Shown here: positions 1-8,651 of the stretch, piece by piece | Layout of the letters: the number at the start of each line of letters is the position of its first letter | How positions within the stretch are numbered: position 1 is the first letter of the stretch | NCBI RefSeq assembly: GCF_900091655.1 | Contig: NZ_LT594621.1 | Span: 3,182,532 to 3,246,531, forward strand | Reading direction: 5' to 3' | Length of the DNA stretch: 64,000 nucleotides | From: Culturomica massiliensis | GTDB taxonomy: Bacteria > Bacteroidota > Bacteroidia > Bacteroidales > Marinifilaceae | Made by a program: the position numbers and the translations under genes | Notes under the pieces: generated by a model | What the model was told of the DNA's origin: nothing | Database searches by the model: none | The model's input: the letters and a program-made list of their open reading frames with translations, nothing else

Positions 1-197
1 TAATCAATTTCCACATGAGCCACAACGGCATCGATTCCCCGTTTGTGAAGTTCTCCGAAATTTGCTCCGGCAACTTCCAGAAATTCATGCCGGGCATGTT
101 CCATATAATGCTGGTAATTGGCGTTATTGACAATGCATTGCAGATCACATTCGTAATCACGCACCTTCATTTCCAATTCAAACTGATATTTTTTCAT
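1..197 (-). CDS. Acyl-CoA thioesterase, hotdog fold (3' part cut off)
   Basis: Reading leftwards from an ATG at 197 gives about 65 codons that stay open to the window edge. The protein begins MKKYQFELEMKVRDYECDLQ and continues with NNANYQHYMEHARHEFL. This is the N-terminal pattern of YbgC/FadM-type (4-hydroxybenzoyl-CoA thioesterase) hotdog enzymes: the RDYECD strand, then N-NYQHYMEHAR at the start of the long helix. In most family members the first strand reads V-x-Y-x-D-T/C-D, so the fit is good. Known members hydrolyse acyl-CoA thioesters in the cytoplasm; the substrate here cannot be told. A TAnnTTTG promoter box lies just upstream at 226-233. Only about half of a normal 135-residue protein is present, so the C-terminal half is unseen. 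Confidence 0.75.
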   Translation of the reverse strand, partial: MKKYQFELEMKVRDYECDLQCIVNNANYQHYMEHARHEFLEVAGANFGELHKRGIDAVVAHVEID

Positions 198-225
198 ATT
201 GTTTTACTTTCGTCATTAAACGACA

Positions 226-233
226 CAAAAGTA
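226..233 (-). promoter_or_regulatory. -7 promoter box of the thioesterase gene
   Basis: On the minus strand this reads TACTTTTG, a full match to the Bacteroidetes TAnnTTTG -7 element. It lies about 29 bp upstream of the ATG at 197, a normal short leader. No clear -33 TTTG element was picked out. Confidence 0.45.
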
Positions 234-416
234 AGAATAAGTGCTGAATTTGAAAAAATCAAAATAATCCGGATTTTGATTTACAACTCTGAATCAATAC
301 GACCGGCCTGTGTCTATTTGAGGCAGAAATTACACAATGAGTCCGTCCCAGTGTGTAAAAATAATTCGCTTTAACCCGGTGTATCCATCAAAATTGTAAA
401 TCAAAAACAAGAGTGT

Positions 417-1757
417 TTATTCCCGGATGAACACTTTAAACCCATTCCCCGGTAAAACAATCTCTTGTATATCTTTCCGCTTTTCGTCAGAAAAATATTC
501 CGTAAAATTTCCGGACACGATTTCATCCAAATTCACTTTCTGATCGCTTCCGGTAAGGTTTAATACAACAACCAAAACATCTGTTCCGGCAGTCCGCTCA
601 AAAGCAAAGGTATTCTTTACATTATCCTGCCCTAGAATACGGAAAGTACCTTCATTCTCCCCAGCCTTCAGTGCCGGGTGTTTATGTTTCAGATCATTCA
701 GCTTTTGATAAAAGCCCGCCAAATCCGGACGCAGATTCCAATCGACAGAATCTTTTTCAAAAAACGAAAGCCGTTTATTCAATCCTGCTTCCTGTCCTGT
801 ATAAAGCAAAGGCATTCCAGGTACGGTATAAGTCATGACAGCATAAACAGGGAAAGCTTCACCCATACGTTCCTCTATGCTTCCCTGCCAGGAATTCTCA
901 TCGTGATTATCGATAAAATTCATAATAATTGCCCGTTTCGGGTAGAGGGTATCCACCTTCTGAAAATATTCGGGTAAGGCATAACCGTCCTTTTTGCCTT
1001 GGGCCAAATCGTTCATCAAATGATGTAAATCCCAGCCATAACATGCATCGAATGCTTTCTGTGTCAATTCAGGTTCCCAGGCTTCTGCCAACATAAATAC
1101 CGGCTTAATGCTATCCAATGCCGGACGCGCTTCTTCCCAGAAATCGGTCGGCACCATAGCGGCCATATCACAACGGTATCCGTCGATGTCACATTCCTGA
1201 ATCCAATACTGTAAACTCTCAATCATATAACGACGCATATCCCGGTTGTCGTAATTCAGATCGGCTACATCGCTCCAATCCTCAACCGGACTCACGATCT
1301 TTCCGTCTTTTTGCGTATACCAATCCGGATGCTCTTCTATCAAAGGATTATCCCATCCCGTATGATTGGCCACCCAATCGAGTATCACTTTGAAACCAAG
1401 TTCATGTGCCTTATTGACAAGCGATTTAAAATCCTCCAACGTTCCGTATTCCGGATTTACTTTGCGGTAGTCCTGCACGGCGTAATAACTTCCCAAGGAA
1501 CCCTTACGGCCTTTCTCCGAAATCGGAGTGATCGGCATAAACCACAATATATCTACTCCCAGTTCTTTCAAGCGGGGTAAATGCTGCTCGAAAGCTTTAA
1601 ATGTTCCTTCCGGTGTATACTGCCGGATATTCACTTCGTAAATAGAGGCATCTTCTGCCCATTTTGCAACCTGAGGAGCTTGTTCCTCTGCTTTTTTCTG
1701 TTGCACACACGACATCGCCAACACTGTCATCGCTATAAATAAGATAAATTTAGACAT
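417..1757 (-). CDS. GH13 alpha-amylase family lipoprotein
   Basis: The product is a 446-residue glycoside hydrolase family 13 enzyme that should cleave or transfer alpha-1,4-glucan bonds. The start was set at 1757 (MSKFILFIAMTVLAMSCVQQ) because it gives a proper lipoprotein signal with Cys17. An upstream in-frame start at 1814 would put 19 useless residues before it. The four GH13 regions are intact: DWVANH (about residues 127-132), GYRCD with the nucleophile at Asp197, LAEAWE with the acid/base at Glu225, and DNHDE with Asp286. No extra binding module is seen, and the C-terminal beta domain follows directly. It is the last gene of the operon that runs leftwards from 8181, 78 bp after susA. 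The residues after Cys17 (VQQKK) lack the acidic export signal seen in the surface Sus lipoproteins, so a periplasmic location is more likely (inference). Confidence 0.88.
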   Translation of the reverse strand: MSKFILFIAMTVLAMSCVQQKKAEEQAPQVAKWAEDASIYEVNIRQYTPEGTFKAFEQHLPRLKELGVDILWFMPITPISEKGRKGSLGSYYAVQDYRKVNPEYGTLEDFKSLVNKAHELGFKVILDWVANHTGWDNPLIEEHPDWYTQKDGKIVSPVEDWSDVADLNYDNRDMRRYMIESLQYWIQECDIDGYRCDMAAMVPTDFWEEARPALDSIKPVFMLAEAWEPELTQKAFDACYGWDLHHLMNDLAQGKKDGYALPEYFQKVDTLYPKRAIIMNFIDNHDENSWQGSIEERMGEAFPVYAVMTYTVPGMPLLYTGQEAGLNKRLSFFEKDSVDWNLRPDLAGFYQKLNDLKHKHPALKAGENEGTFRILGQDNVKNTFAFERTAGTDVLVVVLNLTGSDQKVNLDEIVSGNFTEYFSDEKRKDIQEIVLPGNGFKVFIRE

Positions 1758-1835
1758 ACGCTTATCATTTGAAAATTCAGGGACGGGGAAACCCGAACAG
1801 AAGATACGATTCAAGTTTCCCGATCCATATTCCCA

Positions 1836-3710
1836 TTATTCTAACTCTATTACCATGGCCGTTTTTGCCGGTATTGTCAAAGAATCCTGTATATTCCGGA
1901 TTTCTTTTCCGCTGATCACATCTTTCCCGGCAGTAAACCCATTCAGCATTTCCGAAAAACGCTTCGTATCAATCGTCCTGGCATCCTCATCTGAATTGTT
2001 CAATACCACCATAACCGTTTTATCGTCGTTATAACGGAAATAAACATACACTTCATCCTCGGGTACAAAATGTTTCAGTCCCCCGGTATGAATCACCGGA
2101 TTTTCTTTCCGCCAATCGAGTAGCTTTTTCATAAAATCATATACTTCATTCTGTTCTGCCGTGCGACCTTCGGCTGTAAATGCATTGACTTTATCACCGG
2201 GCCAGCCTCCGGGGAAATCACGGCGGATATCTCCGTCTCCCTTCTGTTTTTTACCCCTCATCATAATCTCTGTACCGTAATAAATCTGCGGAATACCCCG
2301 GGTTGTCGATAATAGGGTAAAAATCAACTTGAAATCCGGAATTTTACCGTCGAGCACCTCCCAGATTCTTTCCGTATCATGATTATCTGCAAAAATCAGC
2401 AAATTATACGGATAAGGGTAAACGTAATCCCGGGAAAAATTGACATACGGGCGCATAATACCGGTATCCCATCCTTGTTTTTCCTTTGTAAATACCGTCA
2501 ATGCGTCCAACAACGGGAAATCCATCACAGCCGGCAACTCTGAGTTATAACCGTCCGGATTCAACGCATCTTTCTGCCAGTAAGCCACTTCTATCGGTTC
2601 ATGTACCCAGGTTTCTCCCACAATATTGAAATCGGGATATTCTTCCATAACCCTGCGGTTGAATTCCGACATCGGTTTTCTATGATTGTAAGGATATGTA
2701 TCGATACGTAATCCTCCCAAATCGGCATATTCGATCCACCAAATCGCATTCTGTATCAAATAATCCATCAACAAAGGGTTGTTCTGATTCAAGTCAGGCA
2801 TAGACGTGTCGAACCATCCTTTCGTATTCAAGGTCCGGTCTGCCTCCGATGCATAAGGATCGGTAACCGTCCCGATCCGGTAATTGGAACGGGTAAACTG
2901 ATCGAACTGATGAATCCAATCGGCAGACGGCAGATCTTTCATCCACCAATGAGCCGATCCGCTATGATTGGTCACCACATCCATAATCAATTTAATCCCC
3001 CGCTTTTTCGCCTCTGCGGAAAGACGTTTATAGTCCTCGTTCGTTCCGTAGCGGGGATCGATTTTATAGTAATCCGAAATGGCATACGTATGATATGATG
3101 TCGTCGGCATATTGTCTTCCATGAGCGGCGTACTCCATAGGGCAGTAATTCCCAGATCATTCAGATAATCCAGGTGATCGATTATCCCCTGAATATCGCC
3201 TCCGTGACGTCCGTTCAAAGATTTCCGGTCGGCTTTTTCTATTACGTCCGGGTGACTGTCATTTGCCGGATTTCCGTTAGCAAAACGATCAGGCATCAGC
3301 AAATAAACGACATCCGAATTATTGAACCCTTCCCGGGCCGCTGAATTTTCCTCCCGGGCCAGTAACGGATATTTCCAGGCACATGCCGTTTTATTACCTT
3401 TTTTAAAAACAATATCCATCTCGCCGGGCCGGGTGTCCTTCCCGATATTCAAATAGATAAATTGATAATTCGGATTTGTCGTCGTAACCACTTTTTCTAT
3501 TTCCACGCCCGGATAACTGATTTCCGGCCGGTAAGCGGCTATATCCTTCCCATATACCAGCAGCTGAAGAGAAGGATTTTTCATCCCAACCCACCAATTC
3601 ATCGGTTCCATCCGCTCGATCGGATTAGCCGTACTCTTTTTAGCCTGTGCAGCCATGGGCTGATATCCTCCGGCAACAAGCAATAAAATCATTATTCCTA
3701 CTAATTTCAT
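1836..3710 (-). CDS. susA: SusA-like neopullulanase / cyclomaltodextrinase (GH13)
   Basis: At 624 residues it is very close in length and layout to Bacteroides SusA, the periplasmic neopullulanase. A cleavable signal peptide (MKLVGIMILLLVAGG..., likely cut after AMAAQA) leads into an N-terminal immunoglobulin-like cyclomaltodextrinase domain with the MEPMNWWVGMKNPSLQLLVY pattern (about 34-115). The GH13 barrel follows, with MDVVTNH (244-249), GLRID with nucleophile Asp337, VGETW with Glu366 and ADNHD with Asp445. The C-terminal beta domain is typical of the cyclomaltodextrinase group. The family trims maltooligosaccharides in the periplasm after SusCD import. The gene lies 123 bp downstream of the maltose phosphorylase gene in the same direction. 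That gap shows no clear terminator or promoter, so co-transcription is likely. Confidence 0.9.
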   Translation of the reverse strand: MKLVGIMILLLVAGGYQPMAAQAKKSTANPIERMEPMNWWVGMKNPSLQLLVYGKDIAAYRPEISYPGVEIEKVVTTTNPNYQFIYLNIGKDTRPGEMDIVFKKGNKTACAWKYPLLAREENSAAREGFNNSDVVYLLMPDRFANGNPANDSHPDVIEKADRKSLNGRHGGDIQGIIDHLDYLNDLGITALWSTPLMEDNMPTTSYHTYAISDYYKIDPRYGTNEDYKRLSAEAKKRGIKLIMDVVTNHSGSAHWWMKDLPSADWIHQFDQFTRSNYRIGTVTDPYASEADRTLNTKGWFDTSMPDLNQNNPLLMDYLIQNAIWWIEYADLGGLRIDTYPYNHRKPMSEFNRRVMEEYPDFNIVGETWVHEPIEVAYWQKDALNPDGYNSELPAVMDFPLLDALTVFTKEKQGWDTGIMRPYVNFSRDYVYPYPYNLLIFADNHDTERIWEVLDGKIPDFKLIFTLLSTTRGIPQIYYGTEIMMRGKKQKGDGDIRRDFPGGWPGDKVNAFTAEGRTAEQNEVYDFMKKLLDWRKENPVIHTGGLKHFVPEDEVYVYFRYNDDKTVMVVLNNSDEDARTIDTKRFSEMLNGFTAGKDVISGKEIRNIQDSLTIPAKTAMVIELE

Positions 3711-3833
3711 TTCCAGTAAAATTTATTGTACATAGATTTTGCCGAAAGCCAAAGAGTTATAGTTCTCATCTCTATAAAACCCTGCGAACCTAACCCGAAG
3801 TTTATTTACAACACTCCGGCTTTCAACTTATCG

Positions 3834-6140
3834 TCAAATTTCCAATTTGGAATCTTTCACAATCGTATATTTTTTCCCGTCTACCAAGACCTCAGCATCT
3901 TCCCCCTCCTCGTTAAAGATTATGGTCCGGCAATGCTGAACTGTCACATTCAAAATATTACCACGATGCATCACTTTGAACGAAAAAGCTTTCCAGCTTT
4001 CAGGTATTGCAGGCCGGAACGATAATAAACCGTCCTGTATACGCATACCGCCAAAGCCTTCCACAATTGACATCCAGGTCCCTGCCATAGAGGTAATATG
4101 CAAGCCTTCGTGAGCTTCCTTGTTATAGTCGTCCAAATCCAAACGGGCCGTACGCAAATAAAGGCTGTATGCTTTCGGCATATCTCCGATCTTGGCTGCC
4201 AAAATAGAATGTACGCAAGGCGACAAAGAAGACTCGTGCACACAACGGGATTCATAAAATTCAAAATTCCGTTTGATGCAATCCATATCGAATTCATTTT
4301 CGAAAAAATAAATACCCTGTAGCACGTCCGCCTGTTTGATAAAACAACTTCTCAAAATACGGTCCCAGGACCAATGCTGATTCAAGGGCCGGATAGCCGG
4401 ATCCAGGTCGGCAGCAAGAATCTGTTCCTTATCCATATAACCGTCCTGTTGCAAGAAAACTCCCAGTTCTTTACTTTCGGGAAAATGCATATTTTCAATC
4501 ATATCTTTCCATTTCGCCGTTTCTCCCTGGTAATCCATTTTCATCTTCCCGATCAATTCCTTAAAACGAGCCAAATTGCGCCCCTTTACTTTCTCCAGGC
4601 ATTCAATGGCGTACTTCATACACCATACGGCAATCTTATTGGTATACCAATTGTTATTGATGTTGTTTTCGTATTCATTCGGACCGGTTACCCCGAGGAT
4701 CACGTATTTTTTCTTTTCTCCCGAGAATGTGGCCCGTTGTGCCCAGAAACGGGCAATCCCGGTCAATACTTCCAATCCGTATTCTTCCAGATAATGATCG
4801 TCCCCGGTATAATTGATGTACCGGTAAATAGCATAGGCAATAGCCCCATTACGGTGAATTTCCTCAAAAGTAATCTCCCATTCATTGTGGCATTCCTCTC
4901 CATTCATCGTCACCATCGGATAGAGCGCAGCGCCATCGGTAAAGCCCAGCTTTTCTCCGTTCTCAATAGCCCGGTCAAGTTGCTTGTAGCGATATATCAA
5001 CAAATTACGGGTAACTTCCGAATCAGCCGTTGCCAGATAGAAAGGCACACAGTACGCTTCTGTATCCCAATAGGTACTGCCGCCATATTTTTCCCCGGTA
5101 AACCCTTTCGGCCCGATATTCAAACGGGCATCGTCCCCGGTATACGTCTGTTTCAACTGGAAAATATTAAAACGAATTCCCTGTTGTGCCTCCACATCAC
5201 CCTCTATCACAATATCAGAATGTTCCCAAATGTTTTTCCACACCAAACGATGCTCTTCCAATAAAGTATCAAAACCTTTACGACAGGCATCATTCACCAG
5301 AATACGGGCATTCGGCAACAAATCCTCCACGCCGTGATTCATCGAACTCAATACCGCCGCATATTTATAGAAACAAATCTGCTTCCCTTTTTCGGCAAAT
5401 ACGGATACTTTATTGGCCACATATTTCAGGTCTACAATCGTATCATCGTCTGTCGTCTCATAATCGTTCCCTCCGACGGTAATAGCATACTTGATTCCGA
5501 TGCCTACCTGAAAATTGGTTTTCTTGGTTTGCGAACGCAGATAAGCTTCCCCTTTCTGCGAATCGGTTTCAATAATATCCCAGAATTTCTCATCATAATT
5601 GGCATCCTGATTTTTTATATCACCGTCGATGTAAGAGGTAAACACGATATCCCCGCTAAAATTCAAAGGAGTAACAGCATAACGTATAGCTGCAATCTCC
5701 TTATTCGCCATACTGATAAAACGGCGGGTATTTACTTTAACTTCATCCCCGTTCGGCAGAACTGCCACAAAAGAACGTTCCAGATACCCTTCCTTCATAT
5801 TCAATATCCGGACAAAATCCTTTACTTTACACTTCGCCAGATCGAGTTGCTCTCCGTTAATTTCAACATGAATACCATTCCAATACGGTGCATTCAATAC
5901 CTTCGCAAAATACTCCGGATAACCGTTTTTCCACCAGCCGACACGGGTTTTATCCGTATAATACACGCCCCCGATATAGGTCCCCTGTAAAGTATTACCG
6001 GAATATTTTTCTTCAAAATTCGCCCGTTGTCCCATTCTTCCGTTACCAAGGCTGAAAATACTCTCTGATGAACGATGATTCTTCGGATCAAATCCTTCTT
6101 CAATGATACACCATTCATCTGCTTTCAAATATTTATTCAT
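3834..6140 (-). CDS. GH65 family glycoside phosphorylase, probably maltose phosphorylase
   Basis: This 768-residue cytoplasmic protein has the full GH65 layout. A beta-sandwich N-terminal domain (about 1-260, opening with the conserved RSSESIFSLGNGRMGQRANF) leads to an (alpha/alpha)6 barrel with the WDTEAYCVPFYLAT motif. The general acid lies in VTGPNEYENN (Glu489). Next come the phosphate-site stretches ESSLSPCVHS and GLHITSMAGTW, and a small C-terminal beta domain. Maltose phosphorylases split maltose with phosphate into glucose and beta-glucose 1-phosphate. The next gene, 23 bp downstream in the window but upstream in transcription, encodes beta-phosphoglucomutase, which uses exactly that product, and a sugar transporter starts the operon. 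Kojibiose and trehalose phosphorylases share the fold, so substrate specificity is inferred from context. The length matches the family, and no key residue is missing. Confidence 0.9.
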   Translation of the reverse strand: MNKYLKADEWCIIEEGFDPKNHRSSESIFSLGNGRMGQRANFEEKYSGNTLQGTYIGGVYYTDKTRVGWWKNGYPEYFAKVLNAPYWNGIHVEINGEQLDLAKCKVKDFVRILNMKEGYLERSFVAVLPNGDEVKVNTRRFISMANKEIAAIRYAVTPLNFSGDIVFTSYIDGDIKNQDANYDEKFWDIIETDSQKGEAYLRSQTKKTNFQVGIGIKYAITVGGNDYETTDDDTIVDLKYVANKVSVFAEKGKQICFYKYAAVLSSMNHGVEDLLPNARILVNDACRKGFDTLLEEHRLVWKNIWEHSDIVIEGDVEAQQGIRFNIFQLKQTYTGDDARLNIGPKGFTGEKYGGSTYWDTEAYCVPFYLATADSEVTRNLLIYRYKQLDRAIENGEKLGFTDGAALYPMVTMNGEECHNEWEITFEEIHRNGAIAYAIYRYINYTGDDHYLEEYGLEVLTGIARFWAQRATFSGEKKKYVILGVTGPNEYENNINNNWYTNKIAVWCMKYAIECLEKVKGRNLARFKELIGKMKMDYQGETAKWKDMIENMHFPESKELGVFLQQDGYMDKEQILAADLDPAIRPLNQHWSWDRILRSCFIKQADVLQGIYFFENEFDMDCIKRNFEFYESRCVHESSLSPCVHSILAAKIGDMPKAYSLYLRTARLDLDDYNKEAHEGLHITSMAGTWMSIVEGFGGMRIQDGLLSFRPAIPESWKAFSFKVMHRGNILNVTVQHCRTIIFNEEGEDAEVLVDGKKYTIVKDSKLEI

Positions 6141-6163
6141 GACAATACAGTTTTAATCTAAAA

Positions 6164-6835
6164 TCAAAAGTTCAATATTTCTCCATTGTTTATTATTTTC
6201 AGTTTTCCTTTTTCTATACTTAAATCAAGGAATCCTCCGACAACGGTATCAGCTTCCCGGAGTGTTACAGAGTCTCCGATCCCGACACATTTCATGCCGG
6301 CCCGGTGAGCTGCCTCAATACCGGCCCGGGCATCTTCAAAGACTACGCAATCCGCAGGAGAAAGATTCAATAGCTCCGCGCCTTTCAAAAAAACTTCCGG
6401 GTCTGGTTTAGCTTTACTTACATTCGTCCCGTCGGCAACGGCATCGAACAAATTTTCAATGCCGACCTGGTGCAAAATCGTCTTTGCATTCTTACTGGCC
6501 GAACCCAAGGAAATTTTTATACCCTGATCGCGTAAGGTTTTCAGAAAAGTAAGAACTCCCGGCAAAACTTCGTCCGGAGTCATTTTCAAAATATACCCGA
6601 GATATATTTCATTCTTTTTGTCTGCAACCTGCAGCTTCTCCCCCTCACTTAAATGTACTCCTCCGATACTCAATAATATATCCAACGATGCCATCCGGCT
6701 GATCCCTTTCAAACGCTCGTTATCTTTTTCCGTAAAAACAAAACCAAATTCATCCGCTATTTTTTTCCAAGCCAGGTAATGGTATTTTGCCGTATCTACA
6801 ATCACCCCATCTAAATCAAATATACATCCTTTCAT
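6164..6835 (-). CDS. pgmB: Beta-phosphoglucomutase (HAD superfamily)
   Basis: The enzyme interconverts beta-glucose 1-phosphate and glucose 6-phosphate. The 223-residue sequence has HAD motif I as FDLDGVIVDT (nucleophile Asp7, acid/base Asp9 by the usual spacing), the cap-domain stretch YHYLAWKKIADEFGF, and the substrate loop LKGISRMASLDILL. Motif II is GSASKNAK, and the motif III/IV region is KPDPEVFLKGAELL followed by VVFEDARAGIEAAHRAGM. All of these are typical of beta-PGM rather than general phosphatases. The gene sits 11 bp after the transporter and 23 bp before the GH65 phosphorylase, so the three form a tight operon. Together they bring maltose into glycolysis at the cost of less ATP than hydrolysis plus hexokinase. 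No defect is seen. Confidence 0.93.
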   Translation of the reverse strand: MKGCIFDLDGVIVDTAKYHYLAWKKIADEFGFVFTEKDNERLKGISRMASLDILLSIGGVHLSEGEKLQVADKKNEIYLGYILKMTPDEVLPGVLTFLKTLRDQGIKISLGSASKNAKTILHQVGIENLFDAVADGTNVSKAKPDPEVFLKGAELLNLSPADCVVFEDARAGIEAAHRAGMKCVGIGDSVTLREADTVVGGFLDLSIEKGKLKIINNGEILNF

Positions 6836-6846
6836 ATCCTTTCTTT

Positions 6847-8181
6847 TTATCCTTCATTGTGATGTGAATAAGTTTCTTTAATAATAAATACGCAAAACGC
6901 TCCGACAATCAGGAAAATACCGGCCAACACCAGCATGCCGGCCTGATTCCCACCGATCAGGCGTAATAACGAACCACCGACCAGTGCAGCCACGATCTGC
7001 GGTATACAAATCGTCCCGTTGAAAAGTCCCAGATAAGCCCCCATATTTTTCCCGGAAACGGAATTAGTCAAAATCGTAAAAGGCATTGCCAGCATTGCCG
7101 CCCAGGCAAATCCGATCAAAACATACGAAACAAAAAGCAGATATTGGTCATGAATAAAAAATGTAGAGATAAAACCGACACCTCCCAATACTAAACTCAA
7201 CGAATAACCCACTTTGCGCGATTTGAACATAGGCAACAACAACGCCCAGCATACAGAACCGATCGCCTGTACGGCAAATAAAACGCCCACCCAGTTACCG
7301 GCTTCCTGATAACCCGCAGACGATGTATCACCCGTACCCCATACATTGTGGGCAATCGCACCGTTTGTATAGGTCCACATGTACATAAATGCCGCCCAGG
7401 AAAAAAATTGTACCAGACCGACTGTCCAGAACACTTTCGGAGCATGGAGCAATAAAGAAATAAAATCGCTTTTTTCCTTCTTTTCTTCTGCCGTAATACC
7501 GTGGAATTCCTCAAATTGTTTCGGAGGCATTTCCTTTACTTTAACCACGGTATAAATCCCGCAAAGGATTAAAATAACCGCCCCGATGTAAAACGAGTAA
7601 ATCACCGTATCGGGAACAATTCCCGGGGCCGCCGTATTTTGTATGCCCCACATAGCAAATAAAAACGGGAAAAGATATCCAACCAGACTACCGGCATTAC
7701 ACAAAAAACTCTGAATCGAATACGCCAATCCTTTTTGTTCCTCGTTCACCATATCACCCACTAACATTTTATAAGGCTGCATCGCCATATTGACTGACGT
7801 ATCCAGCAACATCAACGAAATGACGCCGAACAGCATTGCATTCATATAATGCGTAAAACTGCCGGCATTCGGCATCAGACACATTACGATGACAGCAACT
7901 AAAGAACCGACGAACAGATAGGGAATCCGACGTCCGAATCGGGTCCAGGTCCGGTCGCTCATAGACCCCACAATCGGCTGCACAATGATTCCGGCCAAAG
8001 GAGGCAATATCCAAAAATAGCTTAATGTATGAGGGTCAGCCCCCAAAGTTGCAAAAATGCGGCTGACATTAGCACTTTGCAAAGCATAGGCGATCTGGAC
8101 TCCGAAAAAACCGAAACTGATGTTCCATAAAGTCCAAAAGCCTAAACGGGGTTTACTCTTTAAAATTTTACTTTCTGCCAT
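6847..8181 (-). CDS. MFS sugar transporter, SLC45/maltose-sucrose type
   Basis: This is a 444-residue polytopic inner-membrane protein with about 12 hydrophobic segments. The N-terminal block FGFFGVQIAYALQSANVSRIF, the loop GSMSDRTWTRFGRRIPYL between helices 2 and 3, and the MPFTILTNSVSGKNMGAYLGLFNG stretch are characteristic of the sugar/cation symporter branch of the major facilitator superfamily that includes SLC45 and bacterial maltose transporters. It should move maltose or short maltodextrins into the cytoplasm for the phosphorylase encoded next. It is the first gene of the operon. A LacI-type operator and a TAnnTTTG promoter box lie upstream (8336-8347 and 8310-8317), leaving a leader of about 125 nt with two hairpins. 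The substrate is inferred from context. Confidence 0.85.
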   Translation of the reverse strand: MAESKILKSKPRLGFWTLWNISFGFFGVQIAYALQSANVSRIFATLGADPHTLSYFWILPPLAGIIVQPIVGSMSDRTWTRFGRRIPYLFVGSLVAVIVMCLMPNAGSFTHYMNAMLFGVISLMLLDTSVNMAMQPYKMLVGDMVNEEQKGLAYSIQSFLCNAGSLVGYLFPFLFAMWGIQNTAAPGIVPDTVIYSFYIGAVILILCGIYTVVKVKEMPPKQFEEFHGITAEEKKEKSDFISLLLHAPKVFWTVGLVQFFSWAAFMYMWTYTNGAIAHNVWGTGDTSSAGYQEAGNWVGVLFAVQAIGSVCWALLLPMFKSRKVGYSLSLVLGGVGFISTFFIHDQYLLFVSYVLIGFAWAAMLAMPFTILTNSVSGKNMGAYLGLFNGTICIPQIVAALVGGSLLRLIGGNQAGMLVLAGIFLIVGAFCVFIIKETYSHHNEG

Positions 8182-8239
8182 AATTCAATTTATTACGTTC
8201 CATCCGGAACCATTACCAAAAATCCATAAGGATAACCCA

Positions 8240-8275
8240 GGGTGATACACCCACTTATACGGAGAGTCTCCGTAT
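8240..8275 (-). promoter_or_regulatory. Two adjacent hairpins in the transporter operon leader
   Basis: The putative 5' leader between the -7 box at 8310 and the ATG at 8181 holds two small perfect stems. One (8257-8275) has 9-bp arms, ATACGGAGA and TCTCCGTAT, around one base. The other (8240-8252) has GGGTG and CACCC arms around three bases. Neither has a U-run on the minus strand, so they are not simple terminators. They may stabilise the message or act in control; nothing more can be seen. The rest of the 8182-8651 gap, apart from the promoter and operator sites listed, shows no gene. Confidence 0.4.
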
Positions 8276-8309
8276 GCGTTGAAAAGAAATCTGAAATTCT
8301 AAGCCGATT

Positions 8310-8317
8310 CAAATATA
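8310..8317 (-). promoter_or_regulatory. -7 promoter box of the maltose operon
   Basis: The minus strand reads TATATTTG, matching TAnnTTTG. An AAACGTTT operator is centred about 24 bp upstream, where the -33 element should be. A protein bound there would be expected to affect RNA polymerase directly. Confidence 0.55.
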
Positions 8318-8335
8318 CGACTATTCTTCTTCTCC

Positions 8336-8347
8336 GCAAACGTTTAA
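8336..8347. promoter_or_regulatory. LacI-type operator upstream of the maltose operon (site 1)
   Basis: GCAAACGTTTAA contains the perfect palindrome AAACGTTT with the central CG step typical of LacI/GalR family operators. Very similar sites occur in the divergent sus promoter at 20.0-20.4 kb. It overlaps the expected -33 region of the promoter at 8310-8317. The natural candidate regulator is the LacI protein encoded at 8652-9665. Confidence 0.6.
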
Positions 8348-8479
8348 AATCGTGAAAAGCCGCAACGATCCTAAGAAAACAAAGCCTCTTCCGGCATTTC
8401 AATCGGTTGCGGAAAACGGTACGAAAAAATGCATAATTCTTCTTAATTTAGATTTATTCTAAACAATATAAAGAAAAAA

Positions 8480-8489
8480 CAAACGTTTA
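8480..8489. promoter_or_regulatory. LacI-type operator upstream of the maltose operon (site 2)
   Basis: CAAACGTTTA is a second copy of the AAACGTTT palindrome, 144 bp upstream of site 1 and 163 bp from the end of the LacI gene. Two spaced sites would allow looping by a tetrameric or multi-dimer LacI protein (inference). Confidence 0.55.
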
Positions 8490-8651
8490 AAGGCAAATGA
8501 CGGAGGATATTTTCGATCGGCCGGAGCCACAACGTCACCAGTCTCTATAGAAAATTTTAAGCCAAAATAAAAATGAATCAAACTGAAACAGAATTACAAA
8601 TCCCGAACAATTAAATCTACAGGAAAACTGAATTTAAAATTCCCGTCGGTT

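Noticed and set aside
15..374. Plus-strand open frame of 119 codons at the left edge
   Set aside because: It lies opposite the thioesterase coding region, whose protein is recognisable, and has no family-like features itself.
1778..1790. CAGGGACGGGG near the GH13 start, like the REP core
   Set aside because: Only 11 bases match and the TAGCAC/GTGCTA arms are missing.
4374..5264. Long plus-strand frame (296 codons) opposite the GH65 gene
   Set aside because: Antisense shadow of a complete, well conserved gene; composition is odd (rich in Ile, Phe, His, Pro) and no motif is seen.
8193..8402. Small minus-strand frame (69 codons) upstream of the transporter
   Set aside because: It spans the promoter and both leader hairpins, is Arg/Cys-rich and has no recognisable feature.
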